This document shows positions 40,886 through 50,120 of a stretch of DNA of 57,358 nt, one piece after another. The stretch is taken from positions 1 through 57,358 of the forward strand of contig CAJMOF010000014.1 of assembly GCA_905215065.1 (NCBI GenBank), given 5' to 3'. The notes under the pieces were generated by a model. It made no database searches. It was not told the origin of the DNA and saw only the letters and a list, made by a program, of their open reading frames with translations. Each line of letters opens with the position of its first letter. Position 1 is the first letter of the stretch. Origin of the DNA: an uncultured bacterium. GTDB taxonomy: Bacteria > Actinomycetota > Coriobacteriia > Coriobacteriales > Coriobacteriaceae. The translations under genes and the position numbers were made by a program.

Positions 40886-41545
40886 GTGAACAAGAGCAAG
40901 CGCATCGCCATCAGTTTGGTCGCGGGCGTGCTCGCTGCTCTGCTCTGCATGGTTTACGGCTCGTCGATCCGCTCGCAAGCCGAACAGGTCCAGGCTGAGA
41001 CCTTGGCCAAGTACGGTGGCGATCGCGTCGAGGTATGCGTCGCGGCGCGCGATATCGATGTGGGTGAGACCCTCGATGAGACCAATGTCATAACCCAGGA
41101 GTGGCTGACGAGTCTGCTGCCGCGTGACGCGGCGACCGAGCTACGCCAGGTGCGCGGCGACGTGACGACTTCGCGTATTCCCAAAAACGCCGTGATCTGC
41201 AATGTCTACACCAAGGCCGAGAGCCACATGCTCGAGGTGCCTAAGGGCAAGGTCGCCGTTTCGGTGGCGGTCGATGCCGAGCACTCGGTCGGCGGTGCTG
41301 CGGGCGTGGGCAGCTACGTGGACGTGTACGTGCAAAAAGACGGCGTAACCGATCGGCTGTGCGGCGCGTACGTGATCGATACCAGTGAGGATTCCGGTTC
41401 CACGCGCGAGGGCAAGATCGAATGGGTGACGCTGGCGGCTGACCCCGAAGACGTCAAGGAACTGCTGGGAGCCTCGGGCAAGGGAACGGTCAGCTTGACG
41501 ATTCCCGCCACGGCGCGCGGCAAAAAGAGCGGAGGCGACGAGTGA
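40886..41545 (+). CDS. cpaB: CpaB/RcpC-like SAF-domain protein of the Tad pilus
   Basis: The 219-residue protein has an N-terminal membrane helix (about residues 5-25), then a SAF domain (VCVAARDIDVGETLDETNV, about 47-66) and a following CpaB-like region (PKGKVAVSVAVDAEHSVGG). CpaB assists pilus assembly at the cell envelope. The start GTG 40886 follows GAGAGGAG (40873-40880); ATG 40871 upstream has no ribosome site. It overlaps the next gene at GTGATG and starts the Tad operon. Confidence 0.8.
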   Translation: MNKSKRIAISLVAGVLAALLCMVYGSSIRSQAEQVQAETLAKYGGDRVEVCVAARDIDVGETLDETNVITQEWLTSLLPRDAATELRQVRGDVTTSRIPKNAVICNVYTKAESHMLEVPKGKVAVSVAVDAEHSVGGAAGVGSYVDVYVQKDGVTDRLCGAYVIDTSEDSGSTREGKIEWVTLAADPEDVKELLGASGKGTVSLTIPATARGKKSGGDE

Positions 41546-43194
41546 TGAAGGCGATCTGGCTTGCGTGCTGCGCGTGCGGCGATTACGGGCTGTTGCAGCG
41601 GGAAGTCGAGGGCCGTGATGTGGGTGCACAGGTGCTTCGCGTGGGTGACCTGGACGGGCTGGTTTCCATGGCGCGGGCGTTTCCGTCGCGCCGCGGGGCT
41701 GCCATCATCGCGGCGTCTCTGTTTGATACCGAAGATGTGCGCAAGACTGTTGCGCGCCTGACGGCCGAAGGCCGCGTGAGTCGCGTGGTCGTGTTGATAG
41801 AAGCGCTCGATCCGTCGGATATCGAGGGGCTGTTTCGCGCGGGGGCGACCGAGGTCATCGCTGCGCACAGTGTATGCGGCAACGGGCGCGCGGGCGAGGG
41901 AGCGGTTGATTCCGATCGGCACATGACGATTGAGCCCGATGCTTTTGTTGATAGGGAACCCGGGGCGCCTCGCGCTACAAGAGGCCCGCGTGTTGATGAT
42001 TATGGAAAAGCGGAAGCCGAGCATGGTCGGCGCCCCCGGAACCCCCTTGTAGACGATGACGCTGGAGGGCCGGCGCAGCATGCTGGCGACTCCCCGGCTG
42101 TAGATATGGGATACGTGCACGGCGTGAATCTGGCGGATGAACTCGACGAAGTTGAGGGCTTTGCCGGGTGCGGCGAGTTGTCGCTAATGCAGCATGAGCA
42201 GATTGCGCAGAACGAGCCTGCCTCGCAGACCGAACAAGCTGCCATGCCGGCTTGGACGCAGCGTGTGGTTGCGGCGGGGGAGACGGGGGCGCTGCCACCG
42301 ACGCCCGCCCCGCCGCCTCCGATGCCGCCGGCAGACGCTGCCGCTCCGCCGCATCGAGCTCCGGTCATCTGCGCTATTTCGGGTTCGGGCGGTTGCGGCA
42401 AGTCGACGATCGTTGCCACCATGGCACACACATCGTCGCTGTTGGGCTTGCGTGCCGCCGTGCTCGACCTGGACCTGATGTTTGGAAACCTTTACGACTT
42501 GTTAGGCGTCGATGCTCCGCGCGATATGGCGGCACTTATCGAGCCGTCGGCGGCGGGCACGCTCACCGAGCCGGATATCGTAGCCACATCGATGCGCGTG
42601 GCGCCGGGCGTTACGCTCTGGGGTCCCGTCGCGGCGCCCGAGCAAGCCGAGCTCATGGCGCGTCCGGTGGAGCTACTGCTTGATGTTCTGCGTCGCGAAT
42701 CCGACGTGGTCTTTATCGATACCTCGGTCTTTTGGGGCGACGCCGTGGCGGCTGCGGTGGCGGCGAGCGACCGTTGCCTGGTCGTTGGCGATGCGGCGGT
42801 GTCGTCCGCGACATCGGCGTCGCGCGTCATCGAACTGGCAAGTCGAGTAGGTGTGCCGCGCACGCGCATGAGCGCCGTGTTCAACCGGTTCGGTGCGCGC
42901 GGGGCAGACGAGGACGTCGCCATGCGCTTTGAGATTGCCTGTGCGTTGAGCTCCAAGATTCGTATCGCCGATGGCGGGCAGGATCTCGCCGCGCTCATGG
43001 CGTTTGGGCGCGCTGACGAGGCGGTGGGGCAGACCAGTGCTTTTGCGACTAGCATGCGCGAGGCCACGCGCGAGATGCTCGTGGAACTGGGGTGCGCCGT
43101 CGGCCCTTGGAGCGATATGGTCGCCGACCGTGCAACGCGTACCGAACGCCCGCGTATCCGCCTTCCCTGGTTGCGCGAGGGTGATCAGCGATGA
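41545..43194 (+). CDS. tadZ: TadZ/CpaE-like MinD-family ATPase
   Basis: The 549-residue protein has an N-terminal receiver-like region (about 1-110), a Pro/Glu-rich variable linker (about 130-270), and a MinD/ParA-like ATPase with a deviant Walker A (ISGSGGCGKST, about 278-288), Walker A-prime DLDLMFGNLYDLLG and the VVFIDTSVFWGD Walker B region. TadZ places the pilus machine in the cell. The start overlaps the cpaB stop by one base; GGAGG is 9 bases before it. The long linker is unusual. Confidence 0.82.
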   Translation: MKAIWLACCACGDYGLLQREVEGRDVGAQVLRVGDLDGLVSMARAFPSRRGAAIIAASLFDTEDVRKTVARLTAEGRVSRVVVLIEALDPSDIEGLFRAGATEVIAAHSVCGNGRAGEGAVDSDRHMTIEPDAFVDREPGAPRATRGPRVDDYGKAEAEHGRRPRNPLVDDDAGGPAQHAGDSPAVDMGYVHGVNLADELDEVEGFAGCGELSLMQHEQIAQNEPASQTEQAAMPAWTQRVVAAGETGALPPTPAPPPPMPPADAAAPPHRAPVICAISGSGGCGKSTIVATMAHTSSLLGLRAAVLDLDLMFGNLYDLLGVDAPRDMAALIEPSAAGTLTEPDIVATSMRVAPGVTLWGPVAAPEQAELMARPVELLLDVLRRESDVVFIDTSVFWGDAVAAAVAASDRCLVVGDAAVSSATSASRVIELASRVGVPRTRMSAVFNRFGARGADEDVAMRFEIACALSSKIRIADGGQDLAALMAFGRADEAVGQTSAFATSMREATREMLVELGCAVGPWSDMVADRATRTERPRIRLPWLREGDQR

Positions 43195-44519
43195 GCCTGC
43201 AAACGAGGATTAAGGCTGCCGGCGCTGCAGCGGCGGCAGCGCCTGTAGATGCGGGGCGTCGCCGCGCGGTGAAACGACGCACCAAGCGCGCCGTGATGGA
43301 CCGCATGGGTTACGACGAAGTGGCGCGTATCAGCGCCTATATCGACCCGGCACTTGCCCGCTCGGAATTGCGTCCTGCGGTGGAGGCGGCGCTCAATGTT
43401 GAGGAGCCGACCGATCTCGCGACGCCCGAGCGCGAAACCATCATCGACGAGATTTTGGATGACGTGGTGGGCTTGGGGCCGTTGCAGCCGCTCATCGAGG
43501 ACGACACCGTTACCGAGATCATGATCAACGGCTGTCGCTCGGCTTTCTTTGAACGCGGCGGCGTCTTGTACCCCATCGAGCATGCGTTTGAGGATGATGA
43601 GCAGATCCGTGTGCTTATCGACCGCATTATCTCGCCGCTCGGCCGTCGTATCGACGAGCGTAGCCCCATCGTCAACGCCCGCCTCAAGACGGGTTATCGC
43701 GTCAACGCGGTGATTCCACCCGTGGCGATCGACGGGCCAATCCTCACCATCCGAAAGTTCTCGGACCGTATCTGCTCGCTGGACGAGCTCGTGGGGTTGG
43801 GATCGCTGCCGCTTTGGTATGCGCAGCTGCTGTCGTGTGCGGTGTCGCTGCGACAAGACCTGGCGGTTGCGGGAGGCACGGGATCTGGTAAGACCACCCT
43901 GCTCAACGCGTTGTCATGTGAGATTTCCACCGGCGAGCGCATCGTGACGATCGAGGACTCTGCCGAGCTCAAGTTTGCGCATCATCCGCACGTGGTGCGC
44001 CTAGAGGCGCGCGAGGCTTCAATTGAGGGTGAGGGCGCGGTGACGATCCGCGACCTGGTGACTAATGCCCTGCGCATGCGCCCCGACCGCATCGTGGTGG
44101 GCGAGGTGCGCGGTGCCGAGTGCTGCGACATGTTGCAGGCCATGAACACGGGCCACGACGGATCGCTCACCACACTTCATGCGGGTTCAGAACAGGAGAC
44201 CGTGGTGCGTTTGACGTTGCTTGCACGTTATGGGATCGATCTGCCGAGTGAGCTTATCGAGGAGCAGATTGCCATGGCACTCGACGGTATCGTGATGTCC
44301 GAGCGCCACGCCGATGGCAGGCGTTTTGTCTCCTCGTATTCGGGGGTGCGACGCGCCGCATCGGGCGGCGTAGAGCTCGAGCGCTATGTGACGTTCGATG
44401 CCGCCGAGCGCACCTGGACGCTTGACCGCGAGCCGCCGTTTATCGCAGAAGGCCTGCGGTCGGGGACGCTCACACAAGAGGAGGTGGACGAATGGAGATC
44501 GCTGTGCCCCTCGTCGTAG
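43191..44519 (+). CDS. tadA: Tad pilus assembly ATPase TadA/CpaF
   Basis: The 442-residue secretion ATPase has Walker A GGTGSGKTT (228-236), an Asp box DSAELKF, Walker B (RIVVGEVRGAE) and the His box (TGHDGSLTTLHAGS). The N-terminal region (IDEILDDVVGLGPLQPLI) is typical of CpaF. It drives Flp pilus extension and perhaps retraction. It overlaps the end of tadZ by 4 bases. Confidence 0.95.
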   Translation: MSLQTRIKAAGAAAAAAPVDAGRRRAVKRRTKRAVMDRMGYDEVARISAYIDPALARSELRPAVEAALNVEEPTDLATPERETIIDEILDDVVGLGPLQPLIEDDTVTEIMINGCRSAFFERGGVLYPIEHAFEDDEQIRVLIDRIISPLGRRIDERSPIVNARLKTGYRVNAVIPPVAIDGPILTIRKFSDRICSLDELVGLGSLPLWYAQLLSCAVSLRQDLAVAGGTGSGKTTLLNALSCEISTGERIVTIEDSAELKFAHHPHVVRLEAREASIEGEGAVTIRDLVTNALRMRPDRIVVGEVRGAECCDMLQAMNTGHDGSLTTLHAGSEQETVVRLTLLARYGIDLPSELIEEQIAMALDGIVMSERHADGRRFVSSYSGVRRAASGGVELERYVTFDAAERTWTLDREPPFIAEGLRSGTLTQEEVDEWRSLCPSS

Positions 44520-45418
44520 GGGGCTTGGCAGGGCTTTCTGTCGCGACGGCGTGCGGGGCGGAACCTCGTGTGCCGCAGGTACCGCCGGCGGAGCTGGCAC
44601 GTCAGGCGCTCGAGACGGTGGCAGAGAAGCTGCCGCGTGAGCTGGTGAAAAACGATCTGCTGAAAAAGATCGCCCGTTCGTGGGCATCGCTGGCTCCGGC
44701 GCATCGCCTTGGCCTCGTGATCGAGGATGCTTCGGGATGTTTGGCGTTTCTGCTGCTATCGAGCGGTGTCTGCTGCGTTTTACTAACGATGGTGTCGTTA
44801 TCGCCCCTCGGATTTGCCTTGGGACTTGTTGCTCCGTTTGCCGTTGGTGCCGCTCGGGATGGCTTTGAGAGCCGGCGCGAGCAACACGATGCAGAAGAGG
44901 CAATGCCCGAGGCGTTTACCGCACTTTCCATGTCGCTTGCCTCGGGACATTCGCTGGCCCAGGGCATGCGCTTTGTGGGCGCTCATGCGCAAGAGCCAGT
45001 GCATAACGAGTTTTTGCGGGTGGCGGCGGCGATCGATTGCGGCATCTCGGCGACCGACGCGCTCGATGACTTGCTCGTGCGTATCGACGCCCCCGGTCTT
45101 TCGCTTGTGACCTTGGCGCTTAAGGTGTCTCAGCGCACCGGCGCTCCGCTTGCCGACTTACTGTCCGAGGCGTCGAGCATGGTGGGGGAGCGCATTGAGC
45201 TCAAGCGCCGCCTGGATGTTAAGACGTCGCAGGCTCGCATGTCTGCGCATATGGTCGCGGCGATGCCGGCGGGCATGTGCGCGGTGTTGTCGCTGCTTTC
45301 GGCAGATTTTCGTCGCGGTCTTGCGACGCCTGCCGGCGCGGGCGCTGTGGTGCTGGGTCTTGCCCTCAACGCCGTTGCCCTGGTGGTTATCCGGCGCATT
45401 ATGCGGGTGGAGCTATGA
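44492..45418 (+). CDS. tadB: Tad pilus inner-membrane platform protein TadB
   Basis: The 308-residue protein has hydrophobic segments near the middle (about 85-125) and C-terminus (about 255-305) around a type II secretion F domain (AMPEAFTALSMSLASGHSLAQGMRFV). TadB and TadC form the membrane platform for the Flp pilus. It overlaps tadA by 28 bases. Confidence 0.88.
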   Translation: MEIAVPLVVGGLAGLSVATACGAEPRVPQVPPAELARQALETVAEKLPRELVKNDLLKKIARSWASLAPAHRLGLVIEDASGCLAFLLLSSGVCCVLLTMVSLSPLGFALGLVAPFAVGAARDGFESRREQHDAEEAMPEAFTALSMSLASGHSLAQGMRFVGAHAQEPVHNEFLRVAAAIDCGISATDALDDLLVRIDAPGLSLVTLALKVSQRTGAPLADLLSEASSMVGERIELKRRLDVKTSQARMSAHMVAAMPAGMCAVLSLLSADFRRGLATPAGAGAVVLGLALNAVALVVIRRIMRVEL

Positions 45419-46056
45419 GCGCCTCGGTTGCAGTTGCGGCTTGCCTGTGCGCCCTGAGTGTATTTGTCGCGACGGGTTTTGATCGGGCGGATGCACGCAA
45501 GATCGCAGGGGCCTGCAAGCGCGAGGCGGTGCTGGTCGCTGCCGCTGGTCGCTCGGTGGTCGATGCTCTGACCGCGCGAGTGAAGGGCGCGGTTGGAGCG
45601 GGCGGCCCGGCGCGAGTGTCGCTCGGCGAAGTGTCCGAGATGATCGATGTTGTGCGCTTGGGTCTTTCGGCCGGTCTTTCGTTTGATGCGGCGCTTGAGA
45701 TTTTCTGCGCCAACCGCCGGTCAGTGCTGGCTCTTCGCCTTGAGCGCGCCTGCATGGCGTGGCAGGTGGGCGTGGGCACGCGTGAGGACGAGTTGTTGGC
45801 CGCCGCGCGCGACCTGGACGTGCGAGCGCTCGAGACCTTTGCCATCACGGTGGGGCAGGCGCTCGCCCTGGGTGCCCCACTTGCCGAGACGCTGGCCGCT
45901 CAAAGTCGCGAGATCCGTGCGGCTCATCGCGCCGCGGTCGAGCGCGAGATCGAGCGTGCACCCGTCAAGCTGCTGATTCCCACCGGCACGCTCATCTTGC
46001 CGGCGTTGCTTCTGTCCATATTGGGCCCGCTGCTGGGGGCAGGCGGGATGATGTAG
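45415..46056 (+). CDS. tadC: Tad pilus inner-membrane platform protein TadC
   Basis: The 213-residue protein has an N-terminal helix, an F domain (EMIDVVRLGLSAGLSFDAALEIF) and a C-terminal helix pair (PTGTLILPALLLSILGPLL). It overlaps the tadB stop by 4 bases (ATGA). The frame is open upstream into tadB but only this start is placed like the other couplings. It is shorter than many TadC proteins. Confidence 0.85.
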   Translation: MSASVAVAACLCALSVFVATGFDRADARKIAGACKREAVLVAAAGRSVVDALTARVKGAVGAGGPARVSLGEVSEMIDVVRLGLSAGLSFDAALEIFCANRRSVLALRLERACMAWQVGVGTREDELLAAARDLDVRALETFAITVGQALALGAPLAETLAAQSREIRAAHRAAVEREIERAPVKLLIPTGTLILPALLLSILGPLLGAGGMM

Positions 46057-46066
46057 GGAGGAATAC

Positions 46067-46300
46067 ATGAACACGATGACTGACGCTGCTGGCAAGGTCC
46101 AGGGCTGGGCGTTTTGCCGGGCGGCACATGTTCGTCAGCGCGCCAAGGAACTATTGCAGGAGGAGAGTGCACAGGGTACCACCGAGTATGCCATCTTGGT
46201 CGGCGTGCTCGTGGTGATCGCGATTATCGCCATCGTCGCATTTAAGGGCAAGGTCCAAGATCTATGGAACGCTATCAGCGAGGGCATCAACAGCCTGTAG
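46067..46300 (+). CDS. flp: Flp-family pilin
   Basis: The 77-residue prepilin has a 35-residue leader, then EESAQGTTEYAILVGVLVV, the class III signal of Flp pilins, with cleavage after the Gly and Thr-Thr-Glu-Tyr following. The helix continues to IVAFKGKVQDL. It is probably the main pilin of this Tad locus. GGGAGGA lies before the ATG. No prepilin peptidase gene is in the window. Confidence 0.88.
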   Translation: MNTMTDAAGKVQGWAFCRAAHVRQRAKELLQEESAQGTTEYAILVGVLVVIAIIAIVAFKGKVQDLWNAISEGINSL

Positions 46301-46827
46301 AGGGCGAGCGCCCCGTCGGGGTGCTGCTGGTGTTTGCTTGCCTGACCGTGGCGATAGCGGCGGTGCTTTGGGGGCTTAACGCCGCGCGGCAGCAGCGTCC
46401 TGGGACCGCCTCCGATTTGGGCTCAGATTCGGCGGTGGCGTCTCAAAAAGATGAGATGCGAGATGCGGACGATTCGGATGTCGCTGTCACGGCGCAAACC
46501 TTTCTGCGGACGCTCGACAAGCGGTCTGGCATTGCGACGGATTCGCCTGAGGGCAACGCGATTGCGGTCCGGCTTGCATGGTCCGAGGACCGACCGATGA
46601 CCGAAGCGGCGGCGGATATGCTGCGTGCCTATCGCGAGGTACCCACGGCGCAACTTGCTCTGAGCGGCTATCTCGACATCAAGGGAAACGTGTGGGGTGC
46701 CATCGTGCGCGACGGACGCGGCTGGGTCGATATGGTGACAATTGCCGCGGATGCTGGCGATGCTTCGTGTCGTCTGCGCGCCGTGCGCCTGAGCCCGCAG
46801 GCAACGGACTCAAAGGAGGGATCGTGA
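46264..46827 (+). CDS. Hypothetical Tad-locus membrane-anchored protein
   Basis: The 187-residue protein has an N-terminal hydrophobic helix (about residues 18-36, VGVLLVFACLTVAIAAVLWGL) and a mostly soluble outer part. It overlaps the flp 3' end out of frame by 37 bases; the ATG at 46264 has a weak AAGG. A later start cannot be excluded. Not recognised; its position between pilin genes suggests a minor pilus component or assembly factor. Confidence 0.55.
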   Translation: MERYQRGHQQPVEGERPVGVLLVFACLTVAIAAVLWGLNAARQQRPGTASDLGSDSAVASQKDEMRDADDSDVAVTAQTFLRTLDKRSGIATDSPEGNAIAVRLAWSEDRPMTEAAADMLRAYREVPTAQLALSGYLDIKGNVWGAIVRDGRGWVDMVTIAADAGDASCRLRAVRLSPQATDSKEGS

Positions 46828-46828
46828 A

Positions 46829-47047
46829 ATGCATGGCGTTCTGCGTGAGGAATCTGCCCAGGCGACGGTCGAATACGCCATCGTCACGGTGGCGCTGTTA
46901 TCGATCGTGCTGGCGATCGCGGGACTTTGGCGTGCTGGCACCGATGGGCGCTTGGCGGCGCTGGTCGAGCGGGCGGCATCCCATGGCGTTGCCTCGATGT
47001 CGGTTATCGACGCCGCTGCGGGCGCTAAGGACATCGCGTTGTATTGA
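46829..47047 (+). CDS. Small TadE/Flp-like pilin
   Basis: The 72-residue protein starts MHGVLREESAQATVEYAIVT, a class III prepilin signal like that of Flp with a very short leader, then a hydrophobic helix (about 17-38). AAAGGAGGG precedes it by 8 bases, one of the best ribosome sites in the operon. It could be a second pilin or pseudopilin. Confidence 0.7.
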   Translation: MHGVLREESAQATVEYAIVTVALLSIVLAIAGLWRAGTDGRLAALVERAASHGVASMSVIDAAAGAKDIALY

Positions 47048-47519
47048 TATCGCGTGCGAGGACCGGGCGCAGTCTACGGTCGAGGCCGCTTTTTTGCTGC
47101 CGACGTTTCTGACGCTCATCCTTCTCGCACTGCAACCGGTGTGCCTGCTCTATACGCGCGCGGTCATGGAGTCTGCCGCCGCCGAGACCGCGCGGCTCAT
47201 GACCACGACGACGGCGGAGGACGATGATCTTAAGGAGTTCACCCGCCGCCGGCTTGCCGCAGTGCCCAACGTTTCGATCTTTCATGCCGGCGGGCCGCTG
47301 TCGTGGGATATCGAGCTTGGCCGGGCCGGTGCGGGTGGCGTCTCGTCCGTGTCCGTTTCCGGCGAGGTCAAGCCGTTGCCCGTGATCGGTGCGTTTGCGC
47401 AGGCTATGGGTGGTGCCGCCGAGGGCGGCTACGTTGAGCTCAAGGTCGATGTCTCGTATCAATCGCGTCCCGAATGGCTGGAGGGAGATTATGATTCGTG
47501 GATTGCTACATGGGATTAA
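46983..47519 (+). CDS. TadE-like pseudopilin
   Basis: The 178-residue protein carries CEDRAQSTVEAAFLLPTFLTLILLALQP (quoted in part: AQSTVEAAFLLP), a TadE-type prepilin motif and helix. The beginning is not certain: ATG 46983 lies 65 bases inside the previous gene with no good ribosome site, and the first 27 residues are then an unusual Arg-rich leader. A non-standard start (ATT near 47044) is possible. It belongs to the pilus operon. Confidence 0.65.
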   Translation: MALPRCRLSTPLRALRTSRCIDIACEDRAQSTVEAAFLLPTFLTLILLALQPVCLLYTRAVMESAAAETARLMTTTTAEDDDLKEFTRRRLAAVPNVSIFHAGGPLSWDIELGRAGAGGVSSVSVSGEVKPLPVIGAFAQAMGGAAEGGYVELKVDVSYQSRPEWLEGDYDSWIATWD

Positions 47520-49644
47520 GCGTTTCTGGTCTAGACGCGTTTTGACGCGCCGTCCGAGCTGCCATTGCAAGCGAGGCGGCTTTATGGGTCGAGCCGGTGT
47601 CGATCTGTTTATCGAAGACGGCGCCTATACCACGCTTTCTTCTGCCGTGGTCATCCTAGTGGTGCTCACATTGTTGTTTTCGTCGACCGCGGCGATATGG
47701 AGCATGTCACGTGCCGGGGACACCCAGGTGGCGGCCGATAGCGGCGCGCTGGCGGGTGCCAACGTAGTGTCGTCCTATCACACGGCTGCCACGGTGGTTG
47801 ATGCGAGTATCTTGAGTCTGGGGCTGGCGGGGTTTGCCACGATCGGGACGGGCCTGGTCGCCATCCTCATCCCGGGTGCCGAGCCGGTTGCCGGCAATAT
47901 GGTCGACACCGGGATCGAGATCATTAAAACGCGCAACAAGTTTGCCAAAAGCGCATCGGAAGGCTTACAGAAAATCGAGACGGCTCTGCCGTATCTGATC
48001 GCCGCGCGTGCCACGCAGGCGGTGTCGGCGCAGGATACCGATAGTGTGACCTATACCGGTACGGCGCTTGCCGTGCCCAGGACATCCGAGTCGGACTTTG
48101 CTGCGCTCAAAGGGTCAGAGATCTCGACCGATACCATTAAAGACACATCAGATGATTTAGAGCGTGCGGCCGAGGAGCTGCGGAAGGCCTCGGAGGAGAC
48201 GGCGAAGGCAAAGGAGCGCGCTTGGCTGGCGGATTGTGGTGGGTCTGACAAGGGCTCGGTCGGCAGCTGTTCTTGTATGTGGGAGCGCGCAAAAAGCCTA
48301 ACGGATCTTTCCGGTGTTCAAAATCCGCATTACTCATCGAGCGTTACGTGGGAGCCTCAAGTTGCCCTTGATCGCGCGAAGGACTACTACCATTGGCGTC
48401 TGACAAATGAGAAGCCCCAGGGCTCGAGTGTCGAGATGAAGGCAGAGTCTGCGGCGCGTAAGGCGTTTTATACCTATGCGAACGCGGAGGTCGATCGGGC
48501 ATATATAACCGAGAACGGAGACAGGGTTTCCTCCTATATTCCGCTGCTGCCGCGCAACTCTGATGAGGTTCGGGCGACGGAACTCTATACCGATGCGGTG
48601 TGGCCGACTAGCGTGAACGATGACAAGGCGTATCTGCATTACGGGACGACCTGCCCTAACTATAAGAAAGGGACGCCGAGCGGATTTGCTTCGGTTGCCG
48701 ATTACGATGGACAGGATAAATGCAGCAAATGCCATTTTGGCGTTTTGTCGCTTGGTGCTGTTGCGGCGCCTTCAACCTCTATCGAAAACGGCTTCGAATA
48801 TCACTTCGACGAGTTCAAAAAGGCCTTGGAGGAATACGTCAAATGTCGGAACAAAGAGCTTGAGCTCATGCGTCAGACCGAGGATGAGGCCGACCGTGCG
48901 AGCAATGCGTTTGACCAGGCCATTAAAGCGCTTTCGGGCGAGCGTCCGCGTATCGCTCCGCCCGGTCGCAACGGCGTGGTTGCCTTTGCGGTTTCGGGTG
49001 CCATCTCGAGCCCCGATGAGCTCAACTCTTCGTTTAACACGGCAGTCAGGCTTGGCGATCGCGGTGCCATCTCTGCCGCGGTGCTGGCGCCCGATGAGGC
49101 GGCGCCGCAAAACAACGTGCTTTCGCGATTTTTCTCGACATTGAAGGAACGCTCGGGTGGCGTTGCCGGCGTACTCGATGGCGTCATGGATGTCTGGGGA
49201 CGGCTGCTTGTGGGATACGGAGACATCCAAGGTTCGGCCGACGAACTTATGGACGAGATGATTAAAGGCCTAGGAGGGGGCAGCGGCGCGCTGGGCTCCA
49301 TCGCATCGTGGCTCGGCGATACCGTTTCGGCGTCCGTGGCGGCGCTGGGTTTGGAACCGTGCGACTTGCGCCTGCGAAAGCCGGTGCTGACTGATTCCGC
49401 CAACGTCATTAAGAGCCCGGGGTCTGACATTGCCGGTCTCTCTCAAGCGCAAGACAAACTGCGAAGTATTCCGTTGGGCGTGACCGATCCCAAGGCGCTT
49501 TGCGAGGCGTTGGAATATCAAGTCGAACGCACCATCAGCGGTACGGTGTTCACGCTTGCGGAGATTCCTCTGCCCGGCGGCGGCTCCATCCCGCTCACCG
49601 TCGATGTCGCCACGCTGGTTGGCGCTCTGGGCGGTGGGTCGTAA
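47491..49644 (+). CDS. TadG-like large pilus-locus surface protein
   Basis: The 717-residue protein starts MIRGLLHGIKRFWSRR. A hydrophobic helix (about residues 53-72) is followed by GDTQVAADSGALAGAN, which is typical of TadG-type proteins that stay in the membrane with a large outer domain. That domain contains Cys clusters (CGGSDKGSVGSCSC and CSKCH) that could bind metal or form disulphides. ATG 47491 follows GAGGGAG and overlaps the previous gene by 29 bases. It is longer than typical TadG proteins and lacks a clear von Willebrand domain, so it may be a pilus tip or adhesin. Confidence 0.65.
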   Translation: MIRGLLHGIKRFWSRRVLTRRPSCHCKRGGFMGRAGVDLFIEDGAYTTLSSAVVILVVLTLLFSSTAAIWSMSRAGDTQVAADSGALAGANVVSSYHTAATVVDASILSLGLAGFATIGTGLVAILIPGAEPVAGNMVDTGIEIIKTRNKFAKSASEGLQKIETALPYLIAARATQAVSAQDTDSVTYTGTALAVPRTSESDFAALKGSEISTDTIKDTSDDLERAAEELRKASEETAKAKERAWLADCGGSDKGSVGSCSCMWERAKSLTDLSGVQNPHYSSSVTWEPQVALDRAKDYYHWRLTNEKPQGSSVEMKAESAARKAFYTYANAEVDRAYITENGDRVSSYIPLLPRNSDEVRATELYTDAVWPTSVNDDKAYLHYGTTCPNYKKGTPSGFASVADYDGQDKCSKCHFGVLSLGAVAAPSTSIENGFEYHFDEFKKALEEYVKCRNKELELMRQTEDEADRASNAFDQAIKALSGERPRIAPPGRNGVVAFAVSGAISSPDELNSSFNTAVRLGDRGAISAAVLAPDEAAPQNNVLSRFFSTLKERSGGVAGVLDGVMDVWGRLLVGYGDIQGSADELMDEMIKGLGGGSGALGSIASWLGDTVSASVAALGLEPCDLRLRKPVLTDSANVIKSPGSDIAGLSQAQDKLRSIPLGVTDPKALCEALEYQVERTISGTVFTLAEIPLPGGGSIPLTVDVATLVGALGGGS

Positions 49645-50120
49645 TGAGTATCCGCATGCGTCTGCGCGAGGAGCGCGCCCAAGCGACGGTGGAGATAGCA
49701 GTGGTTACGCCCGTTTTGCTGGTGCTGGCACTCATCGTACACAACGTCATGATCTATGCCAGCGCTGTCGCGCGCTTCGACCGCGTGGTGCCCGACATCG
49801 TGTTGGCGCACGCCGTGGCGCCGAGCGGGGAGGGCGACGAAAGCTCTGTCGATGCCTCGGCGACGGTCCGGACTCAAATTCTGAATGCCATGGAAGGCTA
49901 TGACTTGCAGATCGAAGTGTCGAGCGAGCAAGGCGCGGAGGCATCGGATGGTGGCCTGCTCTCCCTATCCGGTACGTTTAGGACCTACACCTGCACCATG
50001 CACTATGAGCCGTGGCCGACTTCTCTCAGCATCGCTGGCGTTCCGCTGGGGGCGCCGACAACGTTGTCGCACGAGCGCGCGGTGACGGTCGATCCATGGC
50101 GTCCGGGGGTGGTCATGTGA
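49644..50120 (+). CDS. TadE-like minor pilin
   Basis: The 158-residue protein starts MSIRMRLREERAQATVEIAVVTPV, a class III prepilin motif (ERAQATVEIAVV) with a 12-residue basic leader and a hydrophobic helix. The start overlaps the previous stop (TAATG), indicating coupling. It is the last pilin-like product of the operon. Confidence 0.75.
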   Translation: MSIRMRLREERAQATVEIAVVTPVLLVLALIVHNVMIYASAVARFDRVVPDIVLAHAVAPSGEGDESSVDASATVRTQILNAMEGYDLQIEVSSEQGAEASDGGLLSLSGTFRTYTCTMHYEPWPTSLSIAGVPLGAPTTLSHERAVTVDPWRPGVVM

